A DNA stretch of 64,000 nt from Trichomonas vaginalis G3. Its lineage: Eukaryota; Parabasalia; Trichomonadida; Trichomonadidae. The stretch lies in the NCBI RefSeq assembly GCF_026262505.1, contig NC_067203.1, positions 14,768,392 to 14,832,391 of the forward strand, given 5' to 3'. Numbering within the stretch: position 1 is the stretch's first letter; every line of letters begins with the position of its first letter. The notes beneath the pieces were generated by a model that saw only the letters and a list, made by a program, of their open reading frames with translations, did not search any database and was not told the origin of the DNA. Positions 1 through 8,697 of the stretch are shown piece after piece. A program made the position numbers and the translations under genes.

Positions 1-332
1 TGGGATATAATAGCTACACCTGGACATCTACTACATTAATGCGTATGACAGGTAAAGTTGATTTCAAAAGTATAGCCTGGAAAGATTACAATAAATCAAC
101 GATAATTCAAAAAAATTTCTTATAAGTTAACATAATAAAAATTTAATTTTTATATTGCTTGTATTATACTTAAGTATATAATATATTTAAATCTTAGAAT
201 GAAAATTCGGGACGCCCTAGCTATTCAATTTTCCCTTAGGACGCCCATAAACCTCTCAAAATATGATGTAAATATCACAATTTTGAGAAATTTACACTAG
301 GACGCCTTAGGACGCCAACCCCCTTTTTTACC
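1..332 (+). repeat. dispersed ~330-bp repeat, copy 1 (inverted partner at 43539-43869)
   Basis: This stretch is nearly identical to the reverse complement of 43539-43869. It contains several GGACGCC motifs and an inner inverted repeat (CTCTCAAAA with TTTTGAGA). No coding frame is apparent. The copy begins at the window edge, so its true left end is not visible. It may be a non-autonomous DNA transposon or a foldback-type repeat; no target duplication can be assigned. Confidence 0.8.
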
Positions 333-775
333 CAAAATTTTTATTATATTCGAAAATATATATAATGACATTGCATTAATAAGTAGAGTATGAACTTTTA
401 TAGGCTTATCAATGCAAAATATTATAAAGATATGATTTTTCATCCCAAGAAATGAGAGAAATTAGATGTTTAATCGCTAAAATGTGAAATAAAGTTTAGT
501 GGAGTAGGTGACAAAAGTGCATACTCTTAAATTAACCTTAAATGTTGATTTTTCAATATTTTCGGTATTAACCTTATTGTAAATTTTTCCGGTGATAAAT
601 TTATCACACTGAGGTTATTTTTCCGGTGAGATTTTTAACCTTGATTTAATGAAATTAATATATATAAATTTTATTATTTTTAATTTCGAATGAGTATAAT
701 AAAATATTTTTTATGTGTTTTTGTTTTTGATGTGATTTGAATTTTGTTAACTCTTTTCAAAATCACTTCATTTTT
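333..775 (+). promoter_or_regulatory. AT-rich 5' flank of the MULE gene with initiator-like motif
   Basis: No gene is seen here. Just before the ATG at 776 lie TCACT (763-767) and TCATT (768-772), both matching the Trichomonas initiator consensus TCA-Y-W. That distance, under 10 bases from the start codon, is typical of T. vaginalis genes. A direct repeat around TTTTTCCGGTGA (585-632) is the only other structure noticed. The initiator match is seen directly; promoter activity is inferred. Confidence 0.5.
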
Positions 776-1195
776 ATGATTTCGGTGGACTTAGAGGAGC
801 TTATTGCTTTTGGTATTAAACAGGAAGTCAAGGGCGGTGTCCCATACAGAAGAAGAACGGGATCTCCAAAGCAATATGTCACTTATTCATGTTCGTATCC
901 CCTATGCAAGGCAAAATTTAGGGTTGAAGAACAAAATGGAGTGTTTACTATAAGCAAAGTTAATGAAGAACATTGCCATCATATAGGAGTTGAAATGGGT
1001 TCACATTACGCGAGTAAATTTTATCAAAAATGGATCGAACTTTATATTAAAAACGGTGGAAAGCAATTTCTTGCTCAAAAAGCATTTTTTGATAAGTTCG
1101 GAATTGATACGAATAACAAAGAAACGATGAAACTTTTCGCGCAGTCTACTGATGCTTTAAAGCACAAATTTTATCGCCTTGATGAGATTATTGCA
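776..1195 (+). pseudogene. MULE transposase, 5' part, split by the Polinton
   Basis: 140 codons from the ATG at 776, which is preferred over the upstream TTG at 737 because initiator motifs sit just before it. The protein has a FLYWCH/WRKY-like zinc-binding pattern (CSYPLC near residue 40, EEHCHH near residue 70), as in the N-terminal domains of Mutator-like transposases. The frame stops at the Polinton insertion and resumes exactly at 26619 once the insert and one copy of the TTGCA duplication are removed. The whole reading frame would be about 489 residues. It was probably a mobile MULE transposase, although a domesticated copy cannot be excluded. Plain DNA transposon or host gene, now disrupted. 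Confidence 0.8.
1191..1195. repeat. left target-site duplication of the Polinton (TTGCA)
   Basis: TTGCA lies directly before the left TIR and again at 26614-26618 directly after the right TIR. Polintons usually make a 6-bp duplication; here 5 bases match exactly. Confidence 0.75.
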
Positions 1196-1339
1196 AGTTA
1201 GTATGACTAAGTCGTGTACTGAGGCACTGCGCGCCTCCGTACACCACTTAGCGGTTTTGACACTTTACCAAAACGTTAACGTATATTTTACAACACAAAC
1301 GACAACACTAACTTAACCTTAAATATTTACAAAGCCACT

Positions 1340-1428
1340 AACGACTTCACTAATGTTTTCACAAACGACTTCACTAATGTTTTCACAAACGACTTCACTA
1401 ATGTTTTCACAAACGACTTCACTAATGT
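1340..1428 (+). repeat. 24-bp tandem repeats in left TIR, four copies
   Basis: The unit contains ACTTCACTAATGTTTTCACA and is repeated four times, the last one partial. The same four-copy array is at 26380-26468 in the right TIR. It lies downstream of the TIR gene's stop codon. Confidence 0.9.
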
Positions 1429-1442
1429 AAAAATAAACGTTC

Positions 1443-1763
1443 TCACTTACAAAAGTATTGCAACTCCTCCCATTGCTGTGCTTCACATAACAGCTCATAA
1501 TCTTCTGACTCACTTTCTTCTTCATATATGTCAAAGTCACTGTCAAAATGAATGTTAGTAAGTTTTGACAAAGCTAATGAAACACGTTTACCGTTTGTAT
1601 CTATTGCTTGTATAAACTTTCCATTCTTCATTCCTTCATAAACGCTCAAACTAACTTTACCCTTTCTCCCTCGTATCTGATAGAATGTATTTTCACGAGG
1701 AACGAAGAACAAATTCTTGAACTCATGACCGTTGTAGTTTGTTATCTCAATAGTTTTCGTCAT
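1443..1763 (-). CDS. TIR-encoded small protein of unknown function
   Basis: 106 residues starting MTKTIEITNYNGHEF. The first ~70 residues look like a small beta-rich domain and the C-terminus is very acidic (EEESESEDYE). Because it lies wholly inside the TIR, the Polinton carries two copies; the right one is interrupted by a hAT-like insertion. The start codon follows a TTTTTATTTG motif also found before other Polinton genes. No family recognised. Part of a fossil Polinton. Confidence 0.6.
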   Translation of the reverse strand: MTKTIEITNYNGHEFKNLFFVPRENTFYQIRGRKGKVSLSVYEGMKNGKFIQAIDTNGKRVSLALSKLTNIHFDSDFDIYEEESESEDYELLCEAQQWEELQYFCK

Positions 1764-1868
1764 TTACATCCAAATAAAAATTTTCAGTAAAATAAAAAAT
1801 AAACTTAAAAATTAATGATATCACCACTCCCACACGTATGAAAACATCCATTTAAATTTAGGTGAAGT

Positions 1869-1882
1869 GGTGAGATCTCACC
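1869..1882. promoter_or_regulatory. palindromic box GGTGAGATCTCACC in left TIR
   Basis: A perfect 14-bp palindrome, followed by CACC repeats that pair with the upstream GGTGAAG, giving a larger stem. The same layout occurs with a different stem sequence (GGTTAGATCTAACC) elsewhere in the element. Function unknown. Confidence 0.6.
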
Positions 1883-1914
1883 TCTTTTTTCACCTGTTTT
1901 TCACCCTGTTGAAT

Positions 1915-2430
1915 TCATTGCTTTATAACTCTCTTCCTTGGTTTCTTTTTAGTTGCTTTCTTTACGTCTGTCTCCAACTTGACTGTCTTTCTTCTTCGGC
2001 CGTAATGATACCAGTTACTTCCACCAGTCAATGGGTCAAATGGTCTTTCGTAAGGGTTTCCATACATTCCATAGGGACCATACGGAAGAACTACTGATGG
2101 AGGAAGAGTTCCATCGACTCTATTTAAATGCATTGTTTCACCTTTCATCTGGTCATTAAAGTCTTTTGCGTGTTTTGCAAACTCATCGTCCTTTCCTAAA
2201 GCATTTTCTGACTCAGTCGCAACCAAATTAGATGCTTTATTTATGAGCCCTATTTTATTTAATCTTAACTTTTTGCAACCCAACCTCCAATCTTCCCTTT
2301 ATTGCATCTAATGTCTTCGAAACCCTTCCTCCACTCATTTTATTTACTGCGTCATAAGCTCCAAGTGCTTTTGCTCCAAATGCTAATGCTTTTGTTCCCA
2401 TTGCGCCTAAAGCTGCCCAAGCTACCATTT
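1915..2430 (-). pseudogene. small basic Polinton protein, unknown
   Basis: Minus-strand coding region next to the left TIR. Its N-terminal part is alanine/glycine-rich (WAALGAMGTKALAFGAKALG) and its C-terminal tail is strongly basic (KKATKKKPRKRVIKQ), a pattern seen in core or minor virion proteins of adenovirus-like elements. That likeness is inference only. The 3' end overlaps the TIR. Part of a fossil Polinton. Confidence 0.5.
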
Positions 2431-2653
2431 ACACCATATTAAAATCATCTCTCTTCAATATTATCTCATAAAAGTTCTCGTTACTGGAGAAAGTCAATGA
2501 AACATAAGCGTTCTCACAGGCTTCGCCCTCACCGCTTTGCGGTCTATCTAACTTCTTTCTTATATCATCTATACGCTTCAAAATGTCTGAACAATTGCTA
2601 ACATCTTCTACAACAGTTATTTCATCATGAATGACCTTCAAGAACAAGCTCAT
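2429..2653 (-). CDS. small Polinton protein, unknown
   Basis: 74 residues, MSLFLKVIHDEITVVEDVSN at the start. No family recognised. It sits head-to-tail between 2654-3535 and the region ending at 1915 on the same strand, so it may be expressed with them. The stop and the next gene's start overlap by a few bases. Part of a fossil Polinton. Confidence 0.5.
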   Translation of the reverse strand: MSLFLKVIHDEITVVEDVSNCSDILKRIDDIRKKLDRPQSGEGEACENAYVSLTFSSNENFYEIILKRDDFNMV

Positions 2654-3535
2654 TTAATATGCTATTAAAATCATTTCAATAATGAGTCCATCCTTTCCAT
2701 CTTTGGGTAGCACAACATCTTTCATTGAAGAAGGTTCGACAAGTCTTATATTAAACTTACTGACAAAGTTTGTTATACTATAATGCTTTGGCGGCGAATA
2801 CATATAGTTTGAAAGACATAATATAGATTCTTCAGCAAATTCACTTATACTGGATTTTATAACAATGTTCTCACGAGACCAAATACCACCAATTGACAAT
2901 CTTGTAAGCAATCCTGCTGAGCCTTCAACTGTAAACGTCGATGGTAACATTCCACGAAGGTCATCTATTGACATCTTTGAGTCACTGAATTTAAATATTT
3001 TCTTAAAGCAATCGTCATTATCTAACCATGCAATAGCTTTGAAGTTTTCATTCGAATATACATCTGCTTCATTAAATGTAAAGCCTGACTTCTTTGCAGA
3101 GATGACTTTAAAATCTATTGAGTTTGTTTCAAAATTATATGCTATGGTAACTTCTGAAGGTAATGGATGTCCTTCCGCAGTCAGTTGTTCTCTCACTACC
3201 GTTTGAAGCTTTGTATTAAAAACTTTCATGTCATCTCCTGTATCTAAGTTCACATACACAGCAACAGGAAAACTATCTTGCTTCTTTGTTTCATCATTAT
3301 ACCTCAAAACATTAAAGTTCTTCAATAATATTGTTCTTCCTGCTGGAATACTTCGAACCTGTCTGATTTCAATAGCTTTCTCACCTCCTACATACTCTAC
3401 CCAGTGCCTTGGATATTCATAAGTATACTGACTTTCTTGAATTTTGGTTGGTTTCATCATAACGTGTTCATAATATATCTTTATACTCTTGTCAGTTAGA
3501 CTCGGTGCTATGTTCTGAATATTTCTGACTTGCAT
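2654..3535 (-). CDS. Polinton virion-type protein, minor capsid candidate
   Basis: 293 residues from the ATG at 3535. I chose this start over an upstream in-frame ATG because the longer form would overlap the divergent ATPase gene. The protein is predicted to be beta-rich, without recognisable catalytic motifs. Size, strand and position next to the packaging ATPase suit a structural protein, but the minor capsid label is a guess. Only 16 bases separate its start from the ATPase start. Part of a fossil Polinton. Confidence 0.5.
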   Translation of the reverse strand: MQVRNIQNIAPSLTDKSIKIYYEHVMMKPTKIQESQYTYEYPRHWVEYVGGEKAIEIRQVRSIPAGRTILLKNFNVLRYNDETKKQDSFPVAVYVNLDTGDDMKVFNTKLQTVVREQLTAEGHPLPSEVTIAYNFETNSIDFKVISAKKSGFTFNEADVYSNENFKAIAWLDNDDCFKKIFKFSDSKMSIDDLRGMLPSTFTVEGSAGLLTRLSIGGIWSRENIVIKSSISEFAEESILCLSNYMYSPPKHYSITNFVSKFNIRLVEPSSMKDVVLPKDGKDGLIIEMILIAY

Positions 3536-3551
3536 TTTTAATGGAGATAAA

Positions 3552-4439
3552 ATGAAGCATTTAATACATGACGTAGATGAAGACATGAATGAAAGCAGTG
3601 AAAAGCTCAACAATTCTCTCATTCTTCCTTTCAGCAAAGATTATGAGTTCTGTTCAAATGGCGTTTATTTCTATTGTGGAAAGATGGGGTCAGGAAAGAC
3701 ATTTAACCTCATTCGTCATATTCTTATAACAGAGCGTTTAGGAAACGACTCTTACTATGACCAAATCATTATATCAGCAACTTCAGACTCTATGGATTCA
3801 ACAGCGAAAACATTTATGTCAAAAGTTCAAGCCTCTGTCGTTAAAGTTCCAGACAGTGAACTCATTGAATTTCTTCAACGTTACATTCGACGTAAGAGGA
3901 AATATTATGCCATCGTTGAATTTATACAGTCAGGAATGCAAAAGACTTCTGAGGAGATGGAAAGAATTATTGACAAACACCACTTACGTCAATACTCAGG
4001 AGTTTACGATATGAAACGACTTACAAACTACATTCTGTCAAAACTTTCAAAATACCCCTTCAAAAAATATCCTTCAAATACTTTGTTAGTTTGCGACGAC
4101 TTCGCCGGAAAAGGTTTAGTTTCAAAGCCTGACTCACCATTAGCTAACATCATAACTAAAGTCAGACATTACCACTTAACTGTAGCAATACTTATGCAAA
4201 CATGGAGGTTTTTAGCTTTAAACATAAAACGTCTCATAACTGACTTCGTTATCTTTCAAGGTTTCTCACGTTATGATATTGAACTCATTTGGAAACAGTC
4301 AGGTATAACATTACCTTTTGAAGAAATTTGGGAAGCATATAAGTCTCTCATCTCTCCTCGTTCATACCTTGAGATTCATATCATGACTAATACCATTAAA
4401 GTCAAAAATATTCCATGGGAACGACCAACATTGTTTTAA
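3552..4439 (+). CDS. Polinton DNA-packaging ATPase (FtsK/HerA, A32-like)
   Basis: 295 residues. Walker A is GKMGSGKT near residue 31 and Walker B is NTLLVCDDFAG near residue 180. Between them lies a helical region, and a downstream ITDFVIFQGFSR segment fits sensor-like motifs of this family. In Polintons and related viruses this ATPase drives genome packaging into the capsid. The gene looks whole. Its stop overlaps the stop of the convergent gene at 4436. The 16-bp divergent gap at the 5' end must hold both promoters. Part of a fossil Polinton. Confidence 0.9.
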   Translation: MKHLIHDVDEDMNESSEKLNNSLILPFSKDYEFCSNGVYFYCGKMGSGKTFNLIRHILITERLGNDSYYDQIIISATSDSMDSTAKTFMSKVQASVVKVPDSELIEFLQRYIRRKRKYYAIVEFIQSGMQKTSEEMERIIDKHHLRQYSGVYDMKRLTNYILSKLSKYPFKKYPSNTLLVCDDFAGKGLVSKPDSPLANIITKVRHYHLTVAILMQTWRFLALNIKRLITDFVIFQGFSRYDIELIWKQSGITLPFEEIWEAYKSLISPRSYLEIHIMTNTIKVKNIPWERPTLF

Positions 4440-4837
4440 AGTTTAACCTTCAATTGACTGATGGTAAACAAATTCCATGCATCTCTGTCGCCATTTCTGT
4501 TAATATTTTTGCTGTCATTCATATCATCCACTTCCCCATCCGTTAGCTTTTGAGGATATGCGTTAGAATAGCTGTTCTTAAATGAAGGCTTTTCACCTTT
4601 GAGAGCATAAACTCTATAACTTTCTGCATACTTTATGTTTGAACCTCCTGAGCCATCATTGACATAAATTTTTATAGGCTTCCACCCTTTGTTCATGTTC
4701 CTGCTTCTTCCCTTAGCTCTTTTGTTCAGTAGTTCTACATCTTTATACACAGCTCCTGTCTCAGTGAATTCAACAATATTTTCATTCGTTAGCTTTACAT
4801 TCAAACCCTTGTCGAGTATATTGTTCATTTCATACAT
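4436..4837 (-). CDS. Polinton protein of unknown function
   Basis: 133 residues from the ATG at 4837 (MYEMNNILDKG). Upstream in-frame starts exist but would run into the divergent gene at 4863. The protein has a basic middle segment (KRAKGRSRNMNKGWKPIK) and is otherwise polar. No family recognised. It converges on the ATPase gene, and the two stop codons share a TTAA. Part of a fossil Polinton. Confidence 0.5.
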   Translation of the reverse strand: MYEMNNILDKGLNVKLTNENIVEFTETGAVYKDVELLNKRAKGRSRNMNKGWKPIKIYVNDGSGGSNIKYAESYRVYALKGEKPSFKNSYSNAYPQKLTDGEVDDMNDSKNINRNGDRDAWNLFTISQLKVKL

Positions 4838-4862
4838 ATAAAAGGTTTTTATTCTATATGAA

Positions 4863-5477
4863 ATGAGAAGCAAATCCATCTTAGCTGGTGCCGTTAATGT
4901 TCCAATTGAACCAACATCAAATGTTGACTCACGAACGACAAACAATATTGTCATAAAGAACTATAGTTCGGAGTGTTTGAAAGAAAAAGAACCAGAGCTG
5001 AAATCCGTGAATTTAAACACAGCTTCAAGTGCAAACGCTACATCAGATGTTAAGTTAGAGTATCCACCATTAGACCAAATTCTTTCAAGAGAAGCCAACG
5101 ACAATCCTTACACAAATGTTCAAACAAATCCTTCAGATAACGTAGACCATTACCTTCTTCAGTTATACCAAACAATTTTACTCAAAGACGATAAGAAGCT
5201 TTTGGTAAATCTTATAAGCAAGAACCAAATAATTCTAACAAAGGAGGACCTTGAAAATGTTATCTCACGAATAACAGGGAAACAATGTGTCATTGACTAT
5301 CTCGACCCTGAAATCGAATGCTGTGGTCAAACGCCACCATTCATGAAAATAGGTAACATCCGCATCATTGAAACACCAGGAACTACAGGAGTTGAGTTTA
5401 AGTATAAATATTCGAACGAGTATACAAAACTTTCAACAGAATATAAACTTTGCTTGAAATATGTTTTAGTAAATTAA
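4863..5477 (+). CDS. Polinton protein of unknown function
   Basis: 204 residues. The N-terminal half is polar and low in complexity; the C-terminal half (from about residue 95) looks folded, with cysteines in IECCGQTPPFM. No family recognised. It is divergent from 4436-4837 with a 25-bp gap and convergent with 5474-5713, sharing a TTAA at the stops. Part of a fossil Polinton. Confidence 0.5.
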   Translation: MRSKSILAGAVNVPIEPTSNVDSRTTNNIVIKNYSSECLKEKEPELKSVNLNTASSANATSDVKLEYPPLDQILSREANDNPYTNVQTNPSDNVDHYLLQLYQTILLKDDKKLLVNLISKNQIILTKEDLENVISRITGKQCVIDYLDPEIECCGQTPPFMKIGNIRIIETPGTTGVEFKYKYSNEYTKLSTEYKLCLKYVLVN

Positions 5478-5713
5478 AGCAATTTGTAATATCTATCCAA
5501 AACTTCTTCAACAGTATCGAACTCATCTTCATAATGCAAACCTAATCTTATTGACTTGGTGCAGTTTTCACTAACACAATATTTTTCTGTTCTCTTGACT
5601 GACATAACTAACTCATTTGTTTCATCAAACAGCAACAACCAAAGTTCATGACCTAATACATAACATTCATACTTTATATTTTTAGCTCTGAGTTCTCTTG
5701 TAAGCTGTTGCAT
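5474..5713 (-). CDS. small Polinton protein, unknown
   Basis: 79 residues starting MQQLTRELRAKNIKYECYV. No family recognised. Its start overlaps the 3' end of the upstream same-strand gene (5674-6438) by about 40 bases, which suggests the two are expressed together. Part of a fossil Polinton. Confidence 0.5.
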   Translation of the reverse strand: MQQLTRELRAKNIKYECYVLGHELWLLLFDETNELVMSVKRTEKYCVSENCTKSIRLGLHYEDEFDTVEEVLDRYYKLL

Positions 5714-6438
5714 TTAATATTTTCTAAAAAGTCAACTTCAACAGTCATTCGCACTGGTGCCTTCAGTTCTACAGGCTCGCCTTGAAAGTCAACAAGTCTG
5801 AATTGCATGTCTTTCAAATTATGAGGACTAATGCGAACCCATTTACCTAAATGAGTTGCTATGACAGGAACGTTTGGAATGAACATTGAATTTACTTCAT
5901 AACAGAAAGATTTATACTCTACTGAACCTTTACTATTAACTCCTGAAATGCCTGTGACATTAGCTATTTTAGACTCAATGTATAAACAATTGCCATAACA
6001 TACGTATGGAACAGATTTCATCTCAATCGTTTTGTCAACACTTTTCAAAGGAAATGTCATATGGTATGCTCCTAAAAGAAGTTGAACTCTATGACTCATT
6101 CGTGTTATCTTGAACTCTTTCTTGCTACTGAACTTCAATGTTCCCTCAGAAGAGAGTTCGACATCTATGTTGTCAATAGTTTCTTCATTTATGAGAGTAT
6201 CTATGACTCCAGCAATTTTATCTATTCTATACTCTGCTCTGTTAGGAAATGTTATAAAACTTCTTTTGTCATCTATTTCAATCTCTATGAAATCTGTTTC
6301 ATCTGTTATGACAAAAGTTGCGATAGTATTGAAGTCAACAACTCTGAAAGCAAGCGCTTCATTCTGAAGACCTAAGTTTGTTTGTAGCTTTACTGTCCCG
6401 TATTCGTTTGGGTCTGTACTTTGCAAATAGAACAACAT
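5674..6438 (-). CDS. Polinton virion-type protein, beta-rich, unknown
   Basis: 254 residues, starting MLFYLQSTDPNEYGTVKLQT. The composition suggests an all-beta protein with no catalytic motif. Its resemblance in style to the regions at 2654-3535 and 21181-22035 suggests a structural (capsid-associated) role; this is inference. The start lies 17 bp from the start of the divergent fibre gene, and the gap contains CTCATTAAAA, an initiator-like match for the fibre gene. Part of a fossil Polinton. Confidence 0.5.
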   Translation of the reverse strand: MLFYLQSTDPNEYGTVKLQTNLGLQNEALAFRVVDFNTIATFVITDETDFIEIEIDDKRSFITFPNRAEYRIDKIAGVIDTLINEETIDNIDVELSSEGTLKFSSKKEFKITRMSHRVQLLLGAYHMTFPLKSVDKTIEMKSVPYVCYGNCLYIESKIANVTGISGVNSKGSVEYKSFCYEVNSMFIPNVPVIATHLGKWVRISPHNLKDMQFRLVDFQGEPVELKAPVRMTVEVDFLENIKCNSLQENSELKI

Positions 6439-6455
6439 TTTATTCTCATTAAAAT

Positions 6456-8339
6456 ATGACTATTGCTGCATATGCGTATGAAACAAATGAAGCAAGAAGA
6501 GCACATGAACTAGTAAACGAAAACTCAACTTTAACCATTGAAGGCAATGATTTAGTCATTGACGATGGAAAAACTAAAAAAGTCATTGATTTCGATACTT
6601 TTAACACTTATGACCCATTCATTACAATAAGTAAAGTTCCTATCATAAATGATGGAACGGTGCAATATATAAATTCTACAGTAGATGCCTCATTAGTGAA
6701 AGTATTAAATGTTCTCATTGAATTGTTAAAGAGCTTTCGATTTGACGACAACATTAAATGCCTAAAGAATTTAGTCATGAATGAGAAGCAAATTCTTGGC
6801 GTTGCTGGTAGCAGTAATGATGTACACCTTATGACATTAGAATATTATAACGAACATAAAGATGAACTGAAAGGAGAGAAGGGTGACACCGGACCTCAAG
6901 GACCTCAAGGACCACAAGGAATACAAGGAATACAAGGAATACAAGGACCTCAAGGCGAGAACGGTTTGGATGGAAAGGATGGAAAGGATGGAAAAACTGC
7001 TAAATCATGGATATGGGACCTTATAAATACTGGTTTAACAGCTGCTTCATATGGAGTTCTTCAATACCAAATCGGAAAGATATGGGCAGTACTTGGTGAA
7101 GAAGCTTTAGATGACGTTAAAAATGCTTTGAACTTCATTTCAAATGGTTCGGATACTATTAAAACTTTATCTGGTTGGATGCAAGAAACAAGGAGTCAAA
7201 TAGATACTGTAAGACGTATAGCAAACAATGCACGTACGGGATTGGATACTTTACGAGAAGCACAAAATACACTAAAGGAAGCAAATGATATTCTTGGCTC
7301 AGTATCAGACATGCATGAAGATTGGCTTAAAGGTATTGACAAATCTTTAAAAAATCACAGTCAGTCTATTGCTGACTACAAGAAAAGTATAGATTTTTTA
7401 CATAGTGCTATGGACGTACATGATGGAAGCATAAGGAACTTACTTAATGCTAACAATAACTTACCAGGAACTATTAAAGCATTTATAAAGTCCTTTGTAA
7501 AACCCGGTGCTCTAACATTTAGGTCTTTGAGAGCAAGAGCATTGAAGTCAAGAGATGCAGAAACTCCAACAGAACCTACAGAAGGAACTGAAACAACAGA
7601 AACTCCAGAAGAACCACCAAAACCAACAGCTAATGAAATATTGTTCGAATATTTTCCAAGGTACTCTGTTCTCATTGCATACATTCAAGAAATACTTAAG
7701 AAAGCAGACTTGACTTTAGGAGATGATGAAAGTTCTGTATATCTTTCGTTCCAGTTTCAAATAGCAGAACTTTTGAGACAGATATGCTTAATGTATGACA
7801 ACATCTCTGATTTCACAAGATATGATGACGACCATGACCCCGAACACTGTGAAGAAGAAGTTTTACAAACATCCATTAAGACAGGAAAGGTTTTAACACA
7901 AAGTCTCATTATTGACACCAAAGATGGCGAAGTGGACGTTCTTCAAGAGCTGAAGAAAAATACTTCTTCGGGAGGTGGTGGTAGGCATGAACTTGAAATA
8001 AATGAGATAGAAGAGAAATTAGCCGAAAAAGCAGATAAAGAACATAAACACAATATCTCCGATATAAATGAACTTCAAGCTACATTAAATAGTAAAGCGG
8101 ACAAGAACCACGTTCATTATATAAGTTCAGACGAACAGATTATAACGGACTACCATGGATATTTAACACGAAGTGATGAAGCGAAGACAAAAAATGTTAA
8201 TGAAAGAAGATATAAATACATTCGTGCTAAAGGTTATGACATAAGCTGTACTGTACAGTATGATGTAGCTAAAGCACCAGAAGCATTTGTTATACCGGTG
8301 AAATTTATGCCTCTACTTTCAATGTTAACGGTGTACTAG
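6456..8339 (+). CDS. Polinton fibre-type protein with collagen-like repeats
   Basis: 627 residues. A collagen-like Gly-X-Y run (GEKGDTGPQGPQGPQ onward, about residues 139-178) is followed by a long helical, coiled-coil-like part. Next come a Thr/Pro/Glu-rich linker near residues 368-392 and, at the end, ADKxHxH-type repeats (SKADKNHVHYISS) typical of bacteriophage and giant-virus fibres. This layout suits a trimeric fibre that contacts the host surface. The locus continues with related sequence to 9399. Part of a fossil Polinton. Confidence 0.75.
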   Translation: MTIAAYAYETNEARRAHELVNENSTLTIEGNDLVIDDGKTKKVIDFDTFNTYDPFITISKVPIINDGTVQYINSTVDASLVKVLNVLIELLKSFRFDDNIKCLKNLVMNEKQILGVAGSSNDVHLMTLEYYNEHKDELKGEKGDTGPQGPQGPQGIQGIQGIQGPQGENGLDGKDGKDGKTAKSWIWDLINTGLTAASYGVLQYQIGKIWAVLGEEALDDVKNALNFISNGSDTIKTLSGWMQETRSQIDTVRRIANNARTGLDTLREAQNTLKEANDILGSVSDMHEDWLKGIDKSLKNHSQSIADYKKSIDFLHSAMDVHDGSIRNLLNANNNLPGTIKAFIKSFVKPGALTFRSLRARALKSRDAETPTEPTEGTETTETPEEPPKPTANEILFEYFPRYSVLIAYIQEILKKADLTLGDDESSVYLSFQFQIAELLRQICLMYDNISDFTRYDDDHDPEHCEEEVLQTSIKTGKVLTQSLIIDTKDGEVDVLQELKKNTSSGGGGRHELEINEIEEKLAEKADKEHKHNISDINELQATLNSKADKNHVHYISSDEQIITDYHGYLTRSDEAKTKNVNERRYKYIRAKGYDISCTVQYDVAKAPEAFVIPVKFMPLLSMLTVY

Positions 8340-8697
8340 TTGAACCAAGATTTACTTTGAGAGTTAAGTCAAAAATAACGTTTGAAGATGCTATTAAAAG
8401 TAAAGCTGACAAAGTTGAACTTGAAGCAACGAACAAAGTTTTGAAATCTCATAAACACAACATCTCCGATATAAATGAACTTCAAGCTACATTAGACAGT
8501 AAAGCCGACCAAGAACCATACACATAAATCCTTCACTACTGTTAGAGCAGACGACATAATATTGAACTTGACCTTGGTTCAAGTGCACCATTAGAAAATC
8601 CAAGTACAAGCGTAAAAGATACTCTTAACAATTTAGATAAAGTTGCAGGAATATCGAAGATCATGCCAGAAACTTTGAAGCATATGAACTACCAGCA

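Larger units (their letters stand above)
1196..1939 (+). repeat. Polinton left terminal inverted repeat (~744 bp)
   Basis: The sequence matches the reverse complement of 25153-26613 after the 710-bp insertion in the right copy is left out. It begins AGTTAGTATGAC. The TIR contains a complete small gene (1443-1763, minus), four 24-bp tandem repeats and a GGTGAGATCTCACC palindrome. Its inner end reaches into the 3' end of the neighbouring gene. Only a few differences separate the two arms. Confidence 0.93.

Noticed and set aside
1319-1546. Frame through the 24-bp TIR repeats
   Set aside because: It overlaps the TIR gene in another frame and its protein is just the repeat translated; not a gene.
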